Shown one piece after another: positions 11,950 through 25,065 of a stretch of DNA of 64,000 nt (position 1 is its first letter; each line of letters opens with the position of its first letter). The stretch comes from Glandiceps talaboti (taxonomy: Eukaryota > Hemichordata > Enteropneusta > Spengelidae), in contig NC_135571.1 in NCBI RefSeq assembly GCF_964340395.1, positions 14,598,221 to 14,662,220 of the forward strand. The letters are read 5' to 3'. The notes beneath the pieces were generated by a model. The model did not search any database and had not been told where the DNA came from. It worked only from the letters and a program-made list of their open reading frames with translations. The translations under genes and the position numbers were made by a program.

Positions 11950-12650
11950 GTTGTCAAGTAACTGCCTCGTATACTTAGCATGGTTGTCAATTAACTACCT
12001 CGTATACTTAGCATAGTTGTCAATTAACTACCTCGTATACTTAGCATAGTTGTCAATTAACTACCTCGTATACTTAGCATGGTTGTCAATCAACTACCTC
12101 GTATACTTAGCATGGTTGTCAATCAACTACCTCGTATACTTAGCATGGTTGTCAATCAACTACCTCGTATACTTAGCATGGTTGTCAATCAACTACCCCG
12201 TATACTTAGCATAGTTGTCAATTAACTACCTCGTATACTTAGCATGGTTGTCAATCAACTACCTCGTATACTTAGCATGGTTGTCAATCAACTACCTTGT
12301 ATACTTAGCATGGTTGTCAATCAACTACCTCGTATACTTAGCATAGTTGTCAATTAACTACCTCGTATACTTAGCATGGTTGTCAATCAACTACCTCATA
12401 CACTTAGCATGGTTGTCAATTAACTACCTCGTATACTTAGCATGGTTGTCAATTAACTACCTCGTATACTTAGCATGGTTGTCAATTAACTACCTCGTAT
12501 ACTTAGCATAGTTGTCAATTAACTACCTCGTATACTTAGCATGGTTGTCAATTAACTACCTCGTATACTTAGCATAGTTGTCAATTAACTACCTCGTATA
12601 CTTAGCATGGTTGTCAATTAACTACCTCGTATACTTAGCATGGTTATAAA
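11950..12650. repeat. 33-bp minisatellite, subfamily B
   Basis: About 21 copies of a related 33-bp unit: ATGGTTGTCAATTAACTACC, then TCGTATACTTAGC. It differs from subfamily A at roughly eight to nine positions but keeps the same length and phase. A few transitional copies near 11920-11985 mix both types (TGATGGTTATCTCGTGTACT, then GTTGTCAAGTAACTGCC). In-frame TAG/TAA words close the frames that are open in subfamily A. Confidence 0.95.
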
Positions 12651-13300
12651 GCTTCGTTTAATGGAGAGGAAATTCAAAGTTCAATTTAAATGATAGATTG
12701 TTGTTTCTTGAGTAATCATGTGTGATGATACTAAGTCACAAAGGACATCCATCGTAAAGTGTATCAAACCAACATAAAATTAATGGCTGAGTCAACATAT
12801 ATCCGTTTTATCACCATGGTGATAAACCCCCCCCCCCCCCGATGTATTAAAACTTATATTATCTGTATTAATAAATGACATAACATAGGATGATCCATAT
12901 AGTTGGACAATATGTACAAGTCATGTACACTAAGTTAACAACATAACATAAAACATTATATAAACCTTATGACGTTCACAATATCTACTCTAGTATGTAT
13001 ATGATATCATTAGAAATAGTCAAACATTACGAACAATGTTAACATTATTATTACAATAATTACAGCAGCACGATATTCACTCATGTTACATATGGCGAAA
13101 CGAAAAGCTATACCTGTTCAACACGACGATAATAGTCCGAATTTTGCATGGTATGTTATCGACAACACCGACAACATTGCAATGCAGTCCTCCAAAGTTA
13201 ATTGGCCAAAGTCAATTTGGGTCAATCTCTATGAAATATGCACGCGTCAACACATCTCCTTGATTAAGAGTAGTAGTAGGTACGCATCCGTTATGTCTGA
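12651..13300. other. Unassigned sequence with a C14 homopolymer
   Basis: No gene is supported. A run of 14 C residues occupies 12827-12840. The 75-codon frame at 13083 has no recognisable domain and does not continue. Confidence 0.4.
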
Positions 13301-13302
13301 CA

Positions 13303-13600
13303 GCTCGTGATCCTGTGGATGGCGTGCCACCTATTCCGGTCAGCAGCTGTATTGTACAGGAATGAAAGTGGTTGTCCCACCAGGTTCATGACCCTGTCTA
13401 TCCATCTGCTCCTCGGGCGTCCTGGTCTGCTGGAGCCTTCGATTTTACCCTGAAGGTTAATTCTCAGTATGTATGTATGTTAATTCTCTGGGCAGTTGCC
13501 TTGTCGTCTGGCAATGTGGCCAAAAAAGCTGAGGGTTAGTTGATTTACCGGATCCAAGAGTCGTTGCTTCTGGCCAATATCTTGAAGGAAATTGGCCAGA
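13303..13600 (-). pseudogene. LINE reverse-transcriptase C-terminus remnant
   Basis: Read on the minus strand, the segment encodes, with a short disruption near 13460-13480, LSFFGHIARRQGNCPEN, then GKIEGSSRPGRPRSRWIDRV, ending A-A-D-R-N-R-W-H-A-I-H-R and a stop near 13300. The FGHIARR...GRPRSRWID...DRNRW order is the well-known tail of many non-LTR reverse transcriptases. The rest of the element is absent, so this is a 5'-truncated relic. It abuts a second LINE relic in the opposite orientation. Confidence 0.7.
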
Positions 13601-13634
13601 AGGATTAAAGAAGAGGATAAATACAAAAATATAG

Positions 13635-14541
13635 GCTAAAGATCTTACAGAAAGCAGAAACTACCTAACTAAGGAAGCTTACTGTCTGAGTAAAAATCTG
13701 GAGTCCAGTGGAATACAATCATGGGCCACAGGAATGAAGCAAACATTAAAACTTTTGAGTATGGATAAGGTCTGGATAGCTGAACCAAACCACTCCAACA
13801 TTGAAAACCTAATTGCTAGATTTAAAGAAAAGTTGAAGTTGTTTCTCCACAAAAATATAATGGACACAGTGAAGGACAACAAGGACAAACAACATAAAAA
13901 TAAATTACGTACATATAGACAAATTAAAACGGATATGAACTTTGAAAACTATTTTATAGAAGACATTAAAAACCCACAATACAGATCAGCAATGACAAAA
14001 CTTAGAATTAGTGCACATATTTTACATATAGAAACTGGAAGATACACAAACACCACCTTATCAAGCAGGACATGTCCTGTATGTAAACAAGGTGAAATAG
14101 AAGACGAGGAGCATTTCTTATTACGCTGTACAGGATATCAAAATGAAAGGAAAGAACTCTTTAACAAATTAAATATATATTCTAGTACAAGCACGGATAA
14201 TGAGAATCTCTTAAAGATTCTTAAAGTAAAAGACAAAAATACATTAGTTGAAATAAACAAATTTATTCAACATGGATTCAAAATTCGAGAATATCATTTG
14301 AACAAAAATATACCAGCTGCCTCGTGATATACATTCGACAATTACATTTACTACTTTTCAGGTCCTCTGACTACATCTGGCCTCAGAGGCTCATCACTAT
14401 CTGTATAACCAATATGCTGTGTTGATTTTCACATTGTGAAATTACTCTTTTTTGTGTGTGGTTAATAAAAGTATTTTTCTTTATACTTTATTGTGTTGTA
14501 CTGATATCTGGCAATATTGATAAGGTTTCAATAAAGTTTAC

Positions 14542-14616
<75 letters not shown>
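13635..14616 (+). mobile_element. 5'-truncated LINE (C-terminal region plus 3' tail)
   Basis: An open frame runs from 13635 (after TAG) to a stop at 14328. An ATG inside it at 13734 is not a meaningful start. The protein carries the LINE C-terminal pattern Y-R-S-A-M-T-K-L-R-I-S, then L-H-I-E-T-G-R-Y, then a CCHC module (CPVCKQGEIEDEEHFLLRC). The 3' region ends in AATAAAG and an (ATT)n tail at 14541-14615, a common LINE 3' terminus. Endonuclease and polymerase domains are missing. The exact clade is not assignable. Confidence 0.75.
14541..14615. repeat. (ATT)n tail of LINE
   Basis: About 25 ATT units directly downstream of an AATAAAG word, interpreted as the 3' tail of the preceding LINE. Confidence 0.9.
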
Positions 14617-14694
14617 ATCTATGAAATATCAGTAGACGAGGAAGTGTCAATAACATTCGATTCACCTGGCAAATTATATACAACATTTGAATAG

Positions 14695-15321
14695 CAGCTG
14701 CTGCAGCAATATGAATCCGAGTTTAAGGCGAAATATTCACAGGGAAGAGTGATTCGAGTGTCACTGTCAGGGAAAGTAAATCATGGTGTATCGTCCATTT
14801 ACCTCAATAATCACAAGATTGACGATAATCTGAGATCATTTGTCGCGAGAGGTCGTTTACCGCTCCTACAGTGCAAAAGTCTTATGACCCTATACTATCC
14901 AGAATCTTACACTAAATCATGTAAAATATGCAATCATCCCACCGAAACAGTATCTCACATCTGCATTATGAATGGATGTACGAAGTTTCAGAAACTATAC
15001 CAACAAAGACACAATAGAATAGTTTATTTAATCTTCGATAAAATCTCGAATAGATATCCTCGCAAGGAGACATTTAAGTATATTTTAAAACCTGAAATGC
15101 GTGATGCCGATATGAGAACTTTCAAACATCAGCATAAACGACCAGACAAACATGCACTATTAGTTGGAAGTGTCCATACCCTTAGATGCACACATTCCAT
15201 GGTGTTTTCAGAAGAAGTTCGACAAATATTTTCCACTCTCACTAGAAATAAACATCACAGGCTTTCGTTCAGAAATAATAGTTATTGTCATATGAAGTCT
15301 CGGAAATGTACATCATAAAGT
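14695..15321 (+). pseudogene. LINE C-terminal remnant of R2/R4/NeSL-like type
   Basis: The frame is open from 14695 to a stop at 15319-15321. Visible features are G-R-L-P-L-L-Q, a C-x2-C-x8-H-x6-C knuckle (CKICNHPTETVSHICIMNGC), the motif QQRHNRIVYLIFDKI, and further on KRPD. A CCHC knuckle followed by RHN and RPD is the arrangement of LINEs that carry a C-terminal restriction-like endonuclease. The downstream catalytic part looks degraded (no clear D..K pattern). The polymerase is absent. No ATG decides a start because this is a fragment. Confidence 0.5.
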
Positions 15322-15531
15322 CACAAATGGTTTGATCAAAGCTGGTCTAAATAGAAGTAATTCCAAATGCATTTCCAAATATTGTAGTGTAAGCTCGATA
15401 CTAGGATTTTACAAGATTTGGAGAATGAGATGTAGGTACCATAACAAATTAGATATTACGTGAACGTTTGTCACAGGTGACCAAGAGAAACGTGTTCACT
15501 AGTCACTATAAGATTTCCTGCAAGGTATTGT

Positions 15532-16113
15532 TTGTGTATTCTTTTGAAGAATTATGTAAATACTTTACCTGTACATAAGATCTTCAACAAAGGAAATCTG
15601 AAGTTAAGATACAGTTGCATGCCTAACATGGCGAGTATTGTGAAAACACACAAGTCAGTCAGTGCAGACCTTGCACAAAAACCCAATAAATCATGCAGCT
15701 GTAGAGATCGCAAATAGTGTCCACTCAACGGCTACTGCCTATCAACCAACGTAATATACAGGGCACAAGTCAGACCAGATAACAACAACACAAAACTATA
15801 CTTTGGGTTAACAGAGAACACATTTAAACAATGATTCTCAAACCACAAACACACATTTACTTATAAGAAGCGACAGTATAGCACAGAGCTATCCAGACAA
15901 GTTTGGAATTTGAAGGAAAGAAACCAGCCATATAATATCAAGTGAGATATCATCACCCAAGCAGCTGCTTATACAAGTGAGACAAGACGTTGTAACCTAT
16001 GTTCAACTGAGAAACCTTGTATAATCAATGCTGAAAAGAGTATGCTACTGAACAAAAAATCCGAGCTGGTCTCGAATTGTTGCCATGAAGGCAAATACTC
16101 GCGCCAACTATAG
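15532..16113 (+). pseudogene. Penelope-like element, broken GIY-YIG endonuclease region
   Basis: One reading frame with three in-frame stops gives, in order, HKIFNKGNLKLRYSCMPNM, a CSCR motif, CPLNGYCLSTNVIYRAQV, LYFGLTENTFK, STELSRQVWNLKERN, RRCNLCSTEK and a C-terminal stop at 16111. This order (KxSYSCMPNM, CxCR, CPLxGxC, YxA.V, Y.GLTE..F..R, TELSKHIW, RCNLCLxEK) is the GIY-YIG domain of Penelope-like elements. Stops after CRDRK, after TFKQ and after NIK show it is dead. The reverse transcriptase is not found upstream. The following 16190-16260 (TCTGAAGATCGCTGCAAAGC) resembles the 3' flank of such elements. Confidence 0.8.
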
Positions 16114-16294
16114 AAATAAACCCCCGTAAGGAATAGTTTAGTTCGACCATCTTGTCAATATACACATACAAACATTAACTGTATAATTATGTATCGACCT
16201 TGACAATCCCAATTTAGTCGTCTGAAGATCGCTGCAAAGCATGAAACTCTTATTACATCCTTATTCTTTTGAATTAAGTCCATATGTATGTATG

Positions 16295-18679
<2,385 letters not shown>

Positions 18680-18795
18680 GTGTTGGGCAATTTTCTTCGT
18701 AGGCTTTGTCTATTTTCCATATTTTGAATTGACCACATACATTTTTGTATAAATGATAGATTATTACACTTGATAAATATGTGAGAGTGTATTTA
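18680..18795 (-). repeat. Dispersed repeat, inverted copy of 7029-7150
   Basis: The complement reads ACACTCTCACATATTTATCA, AGTGTAATAATCTAT, ATGTGGTCAA and AAAATATGGAAAATAGACAA, matching 7034-7130 with few differences and a short indel. No coding content was identified. Confidence 0.65.
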
Positions 18796-18839
18796 ATCAC
18801 TTATTAAAACTAAAAGCGAAATCGATAATATTTTCAGGA

Positions 18840-19073
18840 CAGATGCACTTTGGTGTCGCAAATGTAAGTACCAAGTTATTATGAATTGGAAGCGTGCATT
18901 CGTAAGATTTTGCCTAATTACCGAAAACCATTAATTACGTAAATTGTTCATTAATATTCATGGGACGTTTACCAAAACCGAATCAGTACGTGCCATTACC
19001 ATAAGGAACACGTGTGCCGAATTTCGTTTAAATTGAGCCAGCCGTTTTGGACAAAACGATGACACAAACAGTC

Positions 19074-19122
<49 letters not shown>

Positions 19123-19200
19123 CACACACACACACACACACACAGACTTTTATCCCCCTAAAGTATCTCCTTCCTTACCGAAGGAAAAAACACAATAAGA
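18840..19200 (+). repeat. Interspersed repeat ending in CAGA/CA microsatellite
   Basis: Contains ATTCGTAAGATTTTGCCTAA, TTACCGAAAACCATTAATTA, GAATTTCGTTTAAATTGAGC and CAGCCGTTTTGGACAAAACG, then a (CAGA)n tract at 19072-19120 and a (CA)n tract at 19121-19144, then CCTTCCTTACCGAAGGAA. It is a related but better-preserved member of the family at 5480-6310. Confidence 0.65.
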
Positions 19201-20237
19201 TGTTGTTATCTATAGATGTATCATTAGGCAACCATGGTAACAACGGTACAAAGTCCCACTGTACACTGAACATTTAGACTTTAATACTACAAGACGAAAT
19301 TCTTGAATGAGTATATGAAGAAAAACTTCAATTTCAAATTTGACAAAACACCTGCTTCGTCTAGATGACTGGAATGTATACGGAAGATTGCAGATCAAAG
19401 TTCAGCAGACTTACCGGTGTTATAACGTCACAAAAGAGATGAAATACGAAGTCACGCTTTGAAATAAAAAAAATTGAAGTCGCAAGTGTGCTGACTGTTT
19501 GTCTAAAAGATGTCAGCAAATTATAATGATGTCCTAATAAGTGAGGTGAAATGGATATATCTAAGGGGCTAATAAAAGTAATCAGCACCACTGTAACTGC
19601 AATTACAATGCTGACGATGACAGCATGTCATTAAAGTGGGTGACACAATTACAACGGAAGTGACGTGCACACTGAAAGCGAGGTTGTTTACTTGGTCTTC
19701 TGCGTGTTATACTAGGTGTAGTAACCGCTCTAATTCTGGGTCATTGATGAAGCATATAAACAATATATCACACTTTGAAAAAAGGGAATTATAAACCAAA
19801 TAGAATGAGACCTTTCGTCATCTTATGTCTGTTTGCCTCTTTTATCGTGCTAGCAATGCGATCTTGAACACTGACAAAGCCTCAAGTCATACATTATGAT
19901 ACTGTTCAAGTAATAGATGATCATTTTTCCCTGTTATGTCATCAATAGCCAGGTGTGTAAAGATATTACCGCATTGAAAGCATAACTGTCACATTACAAC
20001 TTGACTCCCATGAGTTTTAAAACCTAATAAATTCAGATAGCATTATATGAAACAACTTTATAAATATACATATATGGATTGACTCACATATTACTACTGT
20101 AGCATTTACATCTGTCAACTGTAGTGTGGATTCATAATGAAGACAACCCTTTATTTCGCCTGGCTATCGACTGCACCATAATTAAATATATGGTAGGTAA
20201 ATTAAGTGAACAATTTTGTTCATGGAGTCAATTCTAC
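19201..20237. other. Unassigned sequence
   Basis: No gene, element or array was identified in this AT-rich stretch. Confidence 0.4.
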
Positions 20238-20439
<202 letters not shown>

Positions 20440-20532
20440 TTAAGGCATACACAAACACTTTCTCATGATAGTCACTCGCCTCAGAGAGGTAGATAGTCAC
20501 ATACGACGACAGTGGTTTCATCACTAACTCTG

Positions 20533-20541
20533 TCGTCGTCG

Positions 20542-20581
<40 letters not shown>

Positions 20582-20610
20582 TACTATTATCATTATTATT
20601 ATTATTAAGA
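20533..20610. repeat. (ATC)n and (ATT)n microsatellite pair
   Basis: GTC and ATC trinucleotides at 20533-20580, followed by an interrupted ATT run. Confidence 0.95.
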
Positions 20611-20827
20611 TATAGTTTGTGCTTGTGGAACAGATGGCATTTCATAAAAGCCAAATGATTGATAGTGTCCAATTAGCCTAGCTTAGCAGAATTTTGCTTT
20701 CTTACGAGAACGGGCTCAGACAAAAACGTTTTCAATTACCAATATATACAATCATAAAGGCGGATGCAAACGAATTTGAATCCCAGAGAAAAATTAAAAT
20801 TACATGTACCCCCTTCTTCTAATGTAG

Positions 20828-20955
20828 AAGGCTAGGTAACTATGGCTACATAATACACCCTAATTGTTGAACGTAGTAAATATGGCTACGTATCACGCCC
20901 AACTTGTTGAACATAGTAAAAATGGCTACGTATTACGCCCTAATCATTAACTTTC
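20828..20955. repeat. Three tandem 40-bp units
   Basis: Three copies of a block with ATGGCTACGTATCACGCCC, then TTGTTGAACATAGTAAA. The last copy is incomplete and runs toward the 56-bp satellite. Confidence 0.75.
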
Positions 20956-20964
20956 TATCGATAA

Positions 20965-22535
20965 ATAACTGTTAACTGTCTTCTATGGATGTATTACGAT
21001 TAAATCTATAGTATAGACATAGAACCATTGACTGTCTTCTATGGATGTATTACGGTTAAATCTATAGTATAGACATAGAACCATTGACTGTCTTCTATGG
21101 ATGTATTACAGTTAAATCTATAGTATAGACATAGAACCATTGACTGTCTTCTATGGATGTATTACGGTTAAATCTATAGTATAGACATAGAACCACTGAC
21201 TGTCTTCTATGGATGTATTACGGTTAAATCTATAGTATAGACATAGAACCACTGACTGTCTTCTATGGATGTATTACAGTTAAATCTATAGTATAGACAT
21301 AGAACCATTGACTGTCTTCTATGGATGTATTACGGTCAAATCTATAGTATAGACATAGAACCACTGACTGTCTTCTATGGATGTATTACGGTTAAATCTA
21401 TAGTATAGACATAGAACCACTGACTGTCTTCTATGGATGTATTACGGTTATATCTATAGTATAGACATAGAACCACTGACTGTCTTCTATGGATGTATTA
21501 CGGTTAAATCTATAGTATAGACATAGAACCACTGACTGTCTTCTATGGATGTATTACGGTTAAATCTATAGTATAGACATAGAACCACTGACTGTCTTCT
21601 ATGGATGTATTACAGTTAAATCTATAGTATAGACATAGAACCACTGACTGTCTTCTATGGATGTATTACGGTTAAATCTATAGTATAGACATAGAACCAC
21701 TGACTGTCTTCTATGGATGTATTACGGTTAAATCTATAATATAGACATAGAACCACTGACTGTCTTCTATGGATGTATTACGGTTAAATCTATAATATAG
21801 ATATAGAACCATTGACTGTCTTCTATGGATGTATTACGATTGAATCTATAGTATAGACATAGAACCACTGACTGTCTTCTATGGATGTATTACAGTTAAA
21901 TCTATAGTATAGACATAGAACCACTGACTGTTTTCTATGGATGTATTACGGTTAAATCTATAGTATAGATATAGAACCACTGACTGTCTTTTATGGATGT
22001 ATTACAGTTAAATCTATAGTATAGACATAGAACCATTGACTGTCTTCTATGGATGTATTACGGTTAAATCTATAGTATAGATATAGAACCATTGACTGTC
22101 TTCTATGGATGTATTACGATTGAATCTATAGTATAGACATAGAACCATTGACTGTCTTCTATGGATGTATTACGGTTAAATCTATAGTATAGACATAGAA
22201 CCACTGACTGTCTTCTATGGATGTATTACGGTTAAATCTATAGTATAGACATAGAACCATTGACTGTCTTCTATGGATGTATTACGGTTAAATCTATAGT
22301 ATAGACATAGAACCACTGACTGTCTTCTATGGATGTATTACGGTTAAATCTATTGTATAGACATAGAACCATTGACTGTCTTCTATGGATGTATTACGGT
22401 TAAATCTATAGTATAGACATAGAACCACTGACTGTCTTCTATGGATGTATTACGGTTAAATCTATAGTATAGACATAGAACCATTGACTGTCTTCTATGG
22501 ATGTATTACGATTGAATCTATAGTATAGACATGTA
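20965..22535. repeat. 56-bp satellite array
   Basis: About 28 copies of a 56-bp unit: GACTGTCTTCTATGGATGTA, TTACGGTTAAATCTATAGTA, TAGACATAGAACCACT. Homogeneous, with recurrent single-base variants (CATTGAC/CACTGAC, ACGGTT/ACAGTT/ACGATT). The spacing is exactly 56 wherever checked (for example 21085 to 21141). There is no coding capacity. Confidence 0.95.
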
Positions 22536-22712
22536 ATTGTTAACTGTCTATTTTATACATATAATTGTGAACTGTCTTCTGATAACTGTCTACTATAGAT
22601 ATATAATGGTTAACTTTCTACTATAGATATATAATGGTTAACTGTCTACTATAGATATATAATTGTTGTCCGCTACTATAGATATATAATTGTTATCTGC
22701 TACTATAGATAT
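22536..22712. repeat. Degenerate 27/28-bp repeat
   Basis: About five short units built on CTACTATAGATATATAATGG with TTAACTGT leaders. It directly follows the 56-bp array and shares TAACTGTCT with it. Confidence 0.7.
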
Positions 22713-22879
22713 ATAAATGTTCATAACGAACTTTACCAATCCTAAATGGAATGAGGTTAGCTCTGAGACACATAACAAAATCTATCCTGCCTAGCATTTG
22801 GGAAACACGGCAATGGAGGCATTGATTACTAACTGTGTTGTATACTACAATATCTATACTCGATCAATGATGTGTGCTG

Positions 22880-23060
22880 AAAAGACAAACATACACATAT
22901 AGCTAGATGTGTGAAACGATAAACACACTCCTATAGCGAGAAGAGTGTTGAAATGGCAAACACACACGTATAGCTAGATGTGTGCTAAACGACAAACACA
23001 CTCCTATAGCGAGAAGAGTGTTGAAACGGCAAACAGACACGTATAGCTAGATGTGTGCTG
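22880..23060. repeat. Dimeric 37-bp repeat, left part
   Basis: Alternating units of about 37 bp, one with CACTCCTATAGCGAGAAGAG and one with CACGTATAGCTAGATGTGTG. The same array resumes at 23926 after a LINE fragment. Confidence 0.75.
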
Positions 23061-23926
23061 AAACATGATTTTTAACGTGATTGTCATGGTTGTAAATGAC
23101 AAGACAGGGAAGAAAGCCTCAAAGTCTCATATAATCCCTTGTAGTGCTCATGTACTGGTCAAGTTTAAATTTACAGCCCACAACAGTTTTGGCATGTATG
23201 ATATATCCTCTGGTAAATTGTTTCATTGAGATATGACGCGATGTGAAAACAAATACTTTCTGATATCCATATTGACTGTAGATTTTGCACGTTTTTAAGA
23301 GTGTTCTCTTGTCCTGTTGGTTTGGTTATGCTTGAGTAATAGTCTGGGTTTAATTTTGTCAAATCTCTTGATGAAATGAAACACTTGAATGAAATCTCCT
23401 CTCCTCCTTTCTTCTGCCTTCAGTCTCTCTGTGTAACTTAAATTTCTCAGTTCTGGTATCATCCTTGTTGCTTTTCTTTGAATTTTCTCGAGAAGGTCAA
23501 TGTTCTTCTTATAGTGTGGGTTCCAAAACTGGACAGCACAGTCGATGTGTAGTCTGACTGAAGAGTTTAAACAATGATAAACTTCATGATGACGAATTGA
23601 GATTTGTGTGAAATGTTCCGTTTGGTGATACCCAGAGACCTGTTTGCTTCTTTAGCTGCAGCTGCACAATGATGACTGGTTTCCAGTGAGTTCTGAATCA
23701 ATACACCCAAATCCCTTTTTTCTGCTACTGAATGCAGTGGTTTGTCATTCATGGCGTAACTATGTGACTGACTTGACGAACTAGCATAACTTTACATGTA
23801 TCCACATTAAAAGACATTTGCCAGTTTTCAGCCCACGCAGTTACTTTATTCAGATCCTCTTGGAAATTGTCACAGTCTGCACGAGAATAAACGGTTGAAC
23901 ACAGTTTGTTATCACTGTTTGCAAAC
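23061..23926 (-). pseudogene. LINE reverse-transcriptase fragment inserted in the 37-bp array
   Basis: Minus-strand translation gives, from right to left, a damaged active-site box (FANSDNKLC where FADDSKLC is expected), SRADCDNFQEDLNKVTAWAE, then after a frame change RDLGVLIQNSLETSHHCAAA, then DCAVQFWNPHYKKNIDLLEK and IPELRNLSYTERLKAEERRR, ending KFKLDQYMS. This is the distal half of a CR1/L2/Jockey-group reverse transcriptase and its C-terminus. Frameshifts and the damaged FADD show it is dead. Upstream domains are missing, and the break coincides with the tandem array at 23926. Confidence 0.75.
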
Positions 23927-23998
23927 GACAAACACACTCCTATAGCTAGATATGTGCTGCAACGACAAACACGCACGTATAGCTAGATATGTGCTGAA
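23926..23998. repeat. Dimeric 37-bp repeat, right part
   Basis: Two further units (GACAAACACACTCCTATAGC and ACACGCACGTATAGCTAGAT) continue the array of 22880-23060 on the other side of the LINE fragment. Confidence 0.7.
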
Positions 23999-25065
23999 AT
24001 CAAAATCCAAACTTCAATTTCCATTATAATGATAATGACAAGAAGAATTCACCTTGGGTTCCGACATAAACGAGGCCATAAAAGTTTTGGGAGTTGGGTA
24101 AAGAAAATGATTATTTTGTTGTGTTACTTATTTGAGAAAGCACCATCCATTTTTTTCACTTTGAATGTGACATCTTTTCGGCAACTACTTTGAAAGATAC
24201 GACATTAGGCCAGAAAAAATGAAAAAGCTGTTCAACCTACCCAATTTTTGTCTGGTGATGGGCAATATATCCTCATGCAGGCTTCGCATTTGTTTTCAAA
24301 ATTAAAGATATTTCTTTATATTTTCTGAATATTACATGTAACAATATACATTTGAGTCTATTCCAAACTATATAATATCTTATACAGTGGTTTACTTGGT
24401 TCCGATGACGCATACAAGCATGAATTGAGATTAAATTAAGCTGTTGTATATCCAATGTGCACTAAAAAGAAATGAGCCAAAGTTTACGACCATTGGAGTG
24501 GACTGAACAGTCATAGAGCCATCAAAAGTCTGAAAGTCTTGAAATGTTTTGCTCTTTATTTGGGATTTTTTTTTGAACCATATTAAACTTTAGGAGAAGT
24601 CATTTACCAAGTGCACATCCGCAAAATATCTTTCAGCGTTGCCACAACAAAATACACTTCCAGATAATATGTAATGCATAGCATAATTATTTCAATTCTG
24701 GTATTTTATTACCATATTCAAGTATTGTAAGACTTTAAATTGTGTCTATGGTTTGATATTTTATGCCTCTAAATGGCCTCCTACACTGTCTTATTTTCAA
24801 TTCTTTCTCACCTTTGGAGTTGTCTCTTTCCAACCAGTAGCAATCAAGGTGATAATTGTTTTTCTCCCAAAACAAGATGGAAGATTGCTGGCTAAGTACC
24901 TCCTTGTGTAGGTTAGAGCTAATTAGAGACATCTCCTTATGCATGTGAAATTCACATCCTGTGTAAAGTACTCTCATTCGGAGTATTATTGTAGTTGGCT
25001 ATCACGTCATCATTGTACCATATGATTTTATATCTCCACTGTAGTGAAGGCGACAGAAGGGGTGG
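23999..25065 (+). repeat. Dispersed 1.07-kb repeat, copy A
   Basis: Matches the complement of 41138-42230 almost end to end. Checked landmarks are CAAAATCCAAACTTCAATTT (24001), GGGTAAAGAAAATGATTATT, CAGTGGTTTACTTGGTTCCG, AATGGCCTCCTACACTGTCT and GAAGGCGACAGAAGGGGTGG (25046). There are no inverted termini of its own and no long frame. It is placed between the 37-bp and 24-bp arrays. Possibly a non-autonomous element or a fragment of one. Confidence 0.75.

Noticed and set aside
10594-11990. Frames of 422 (+), 463 (-) and 314 (+) residues
   Set aside because: All are 11-residue repeats from the 33-bp minisatellite. Subfamily B of the same array is full of stops, so there is no sign of coding constraint.
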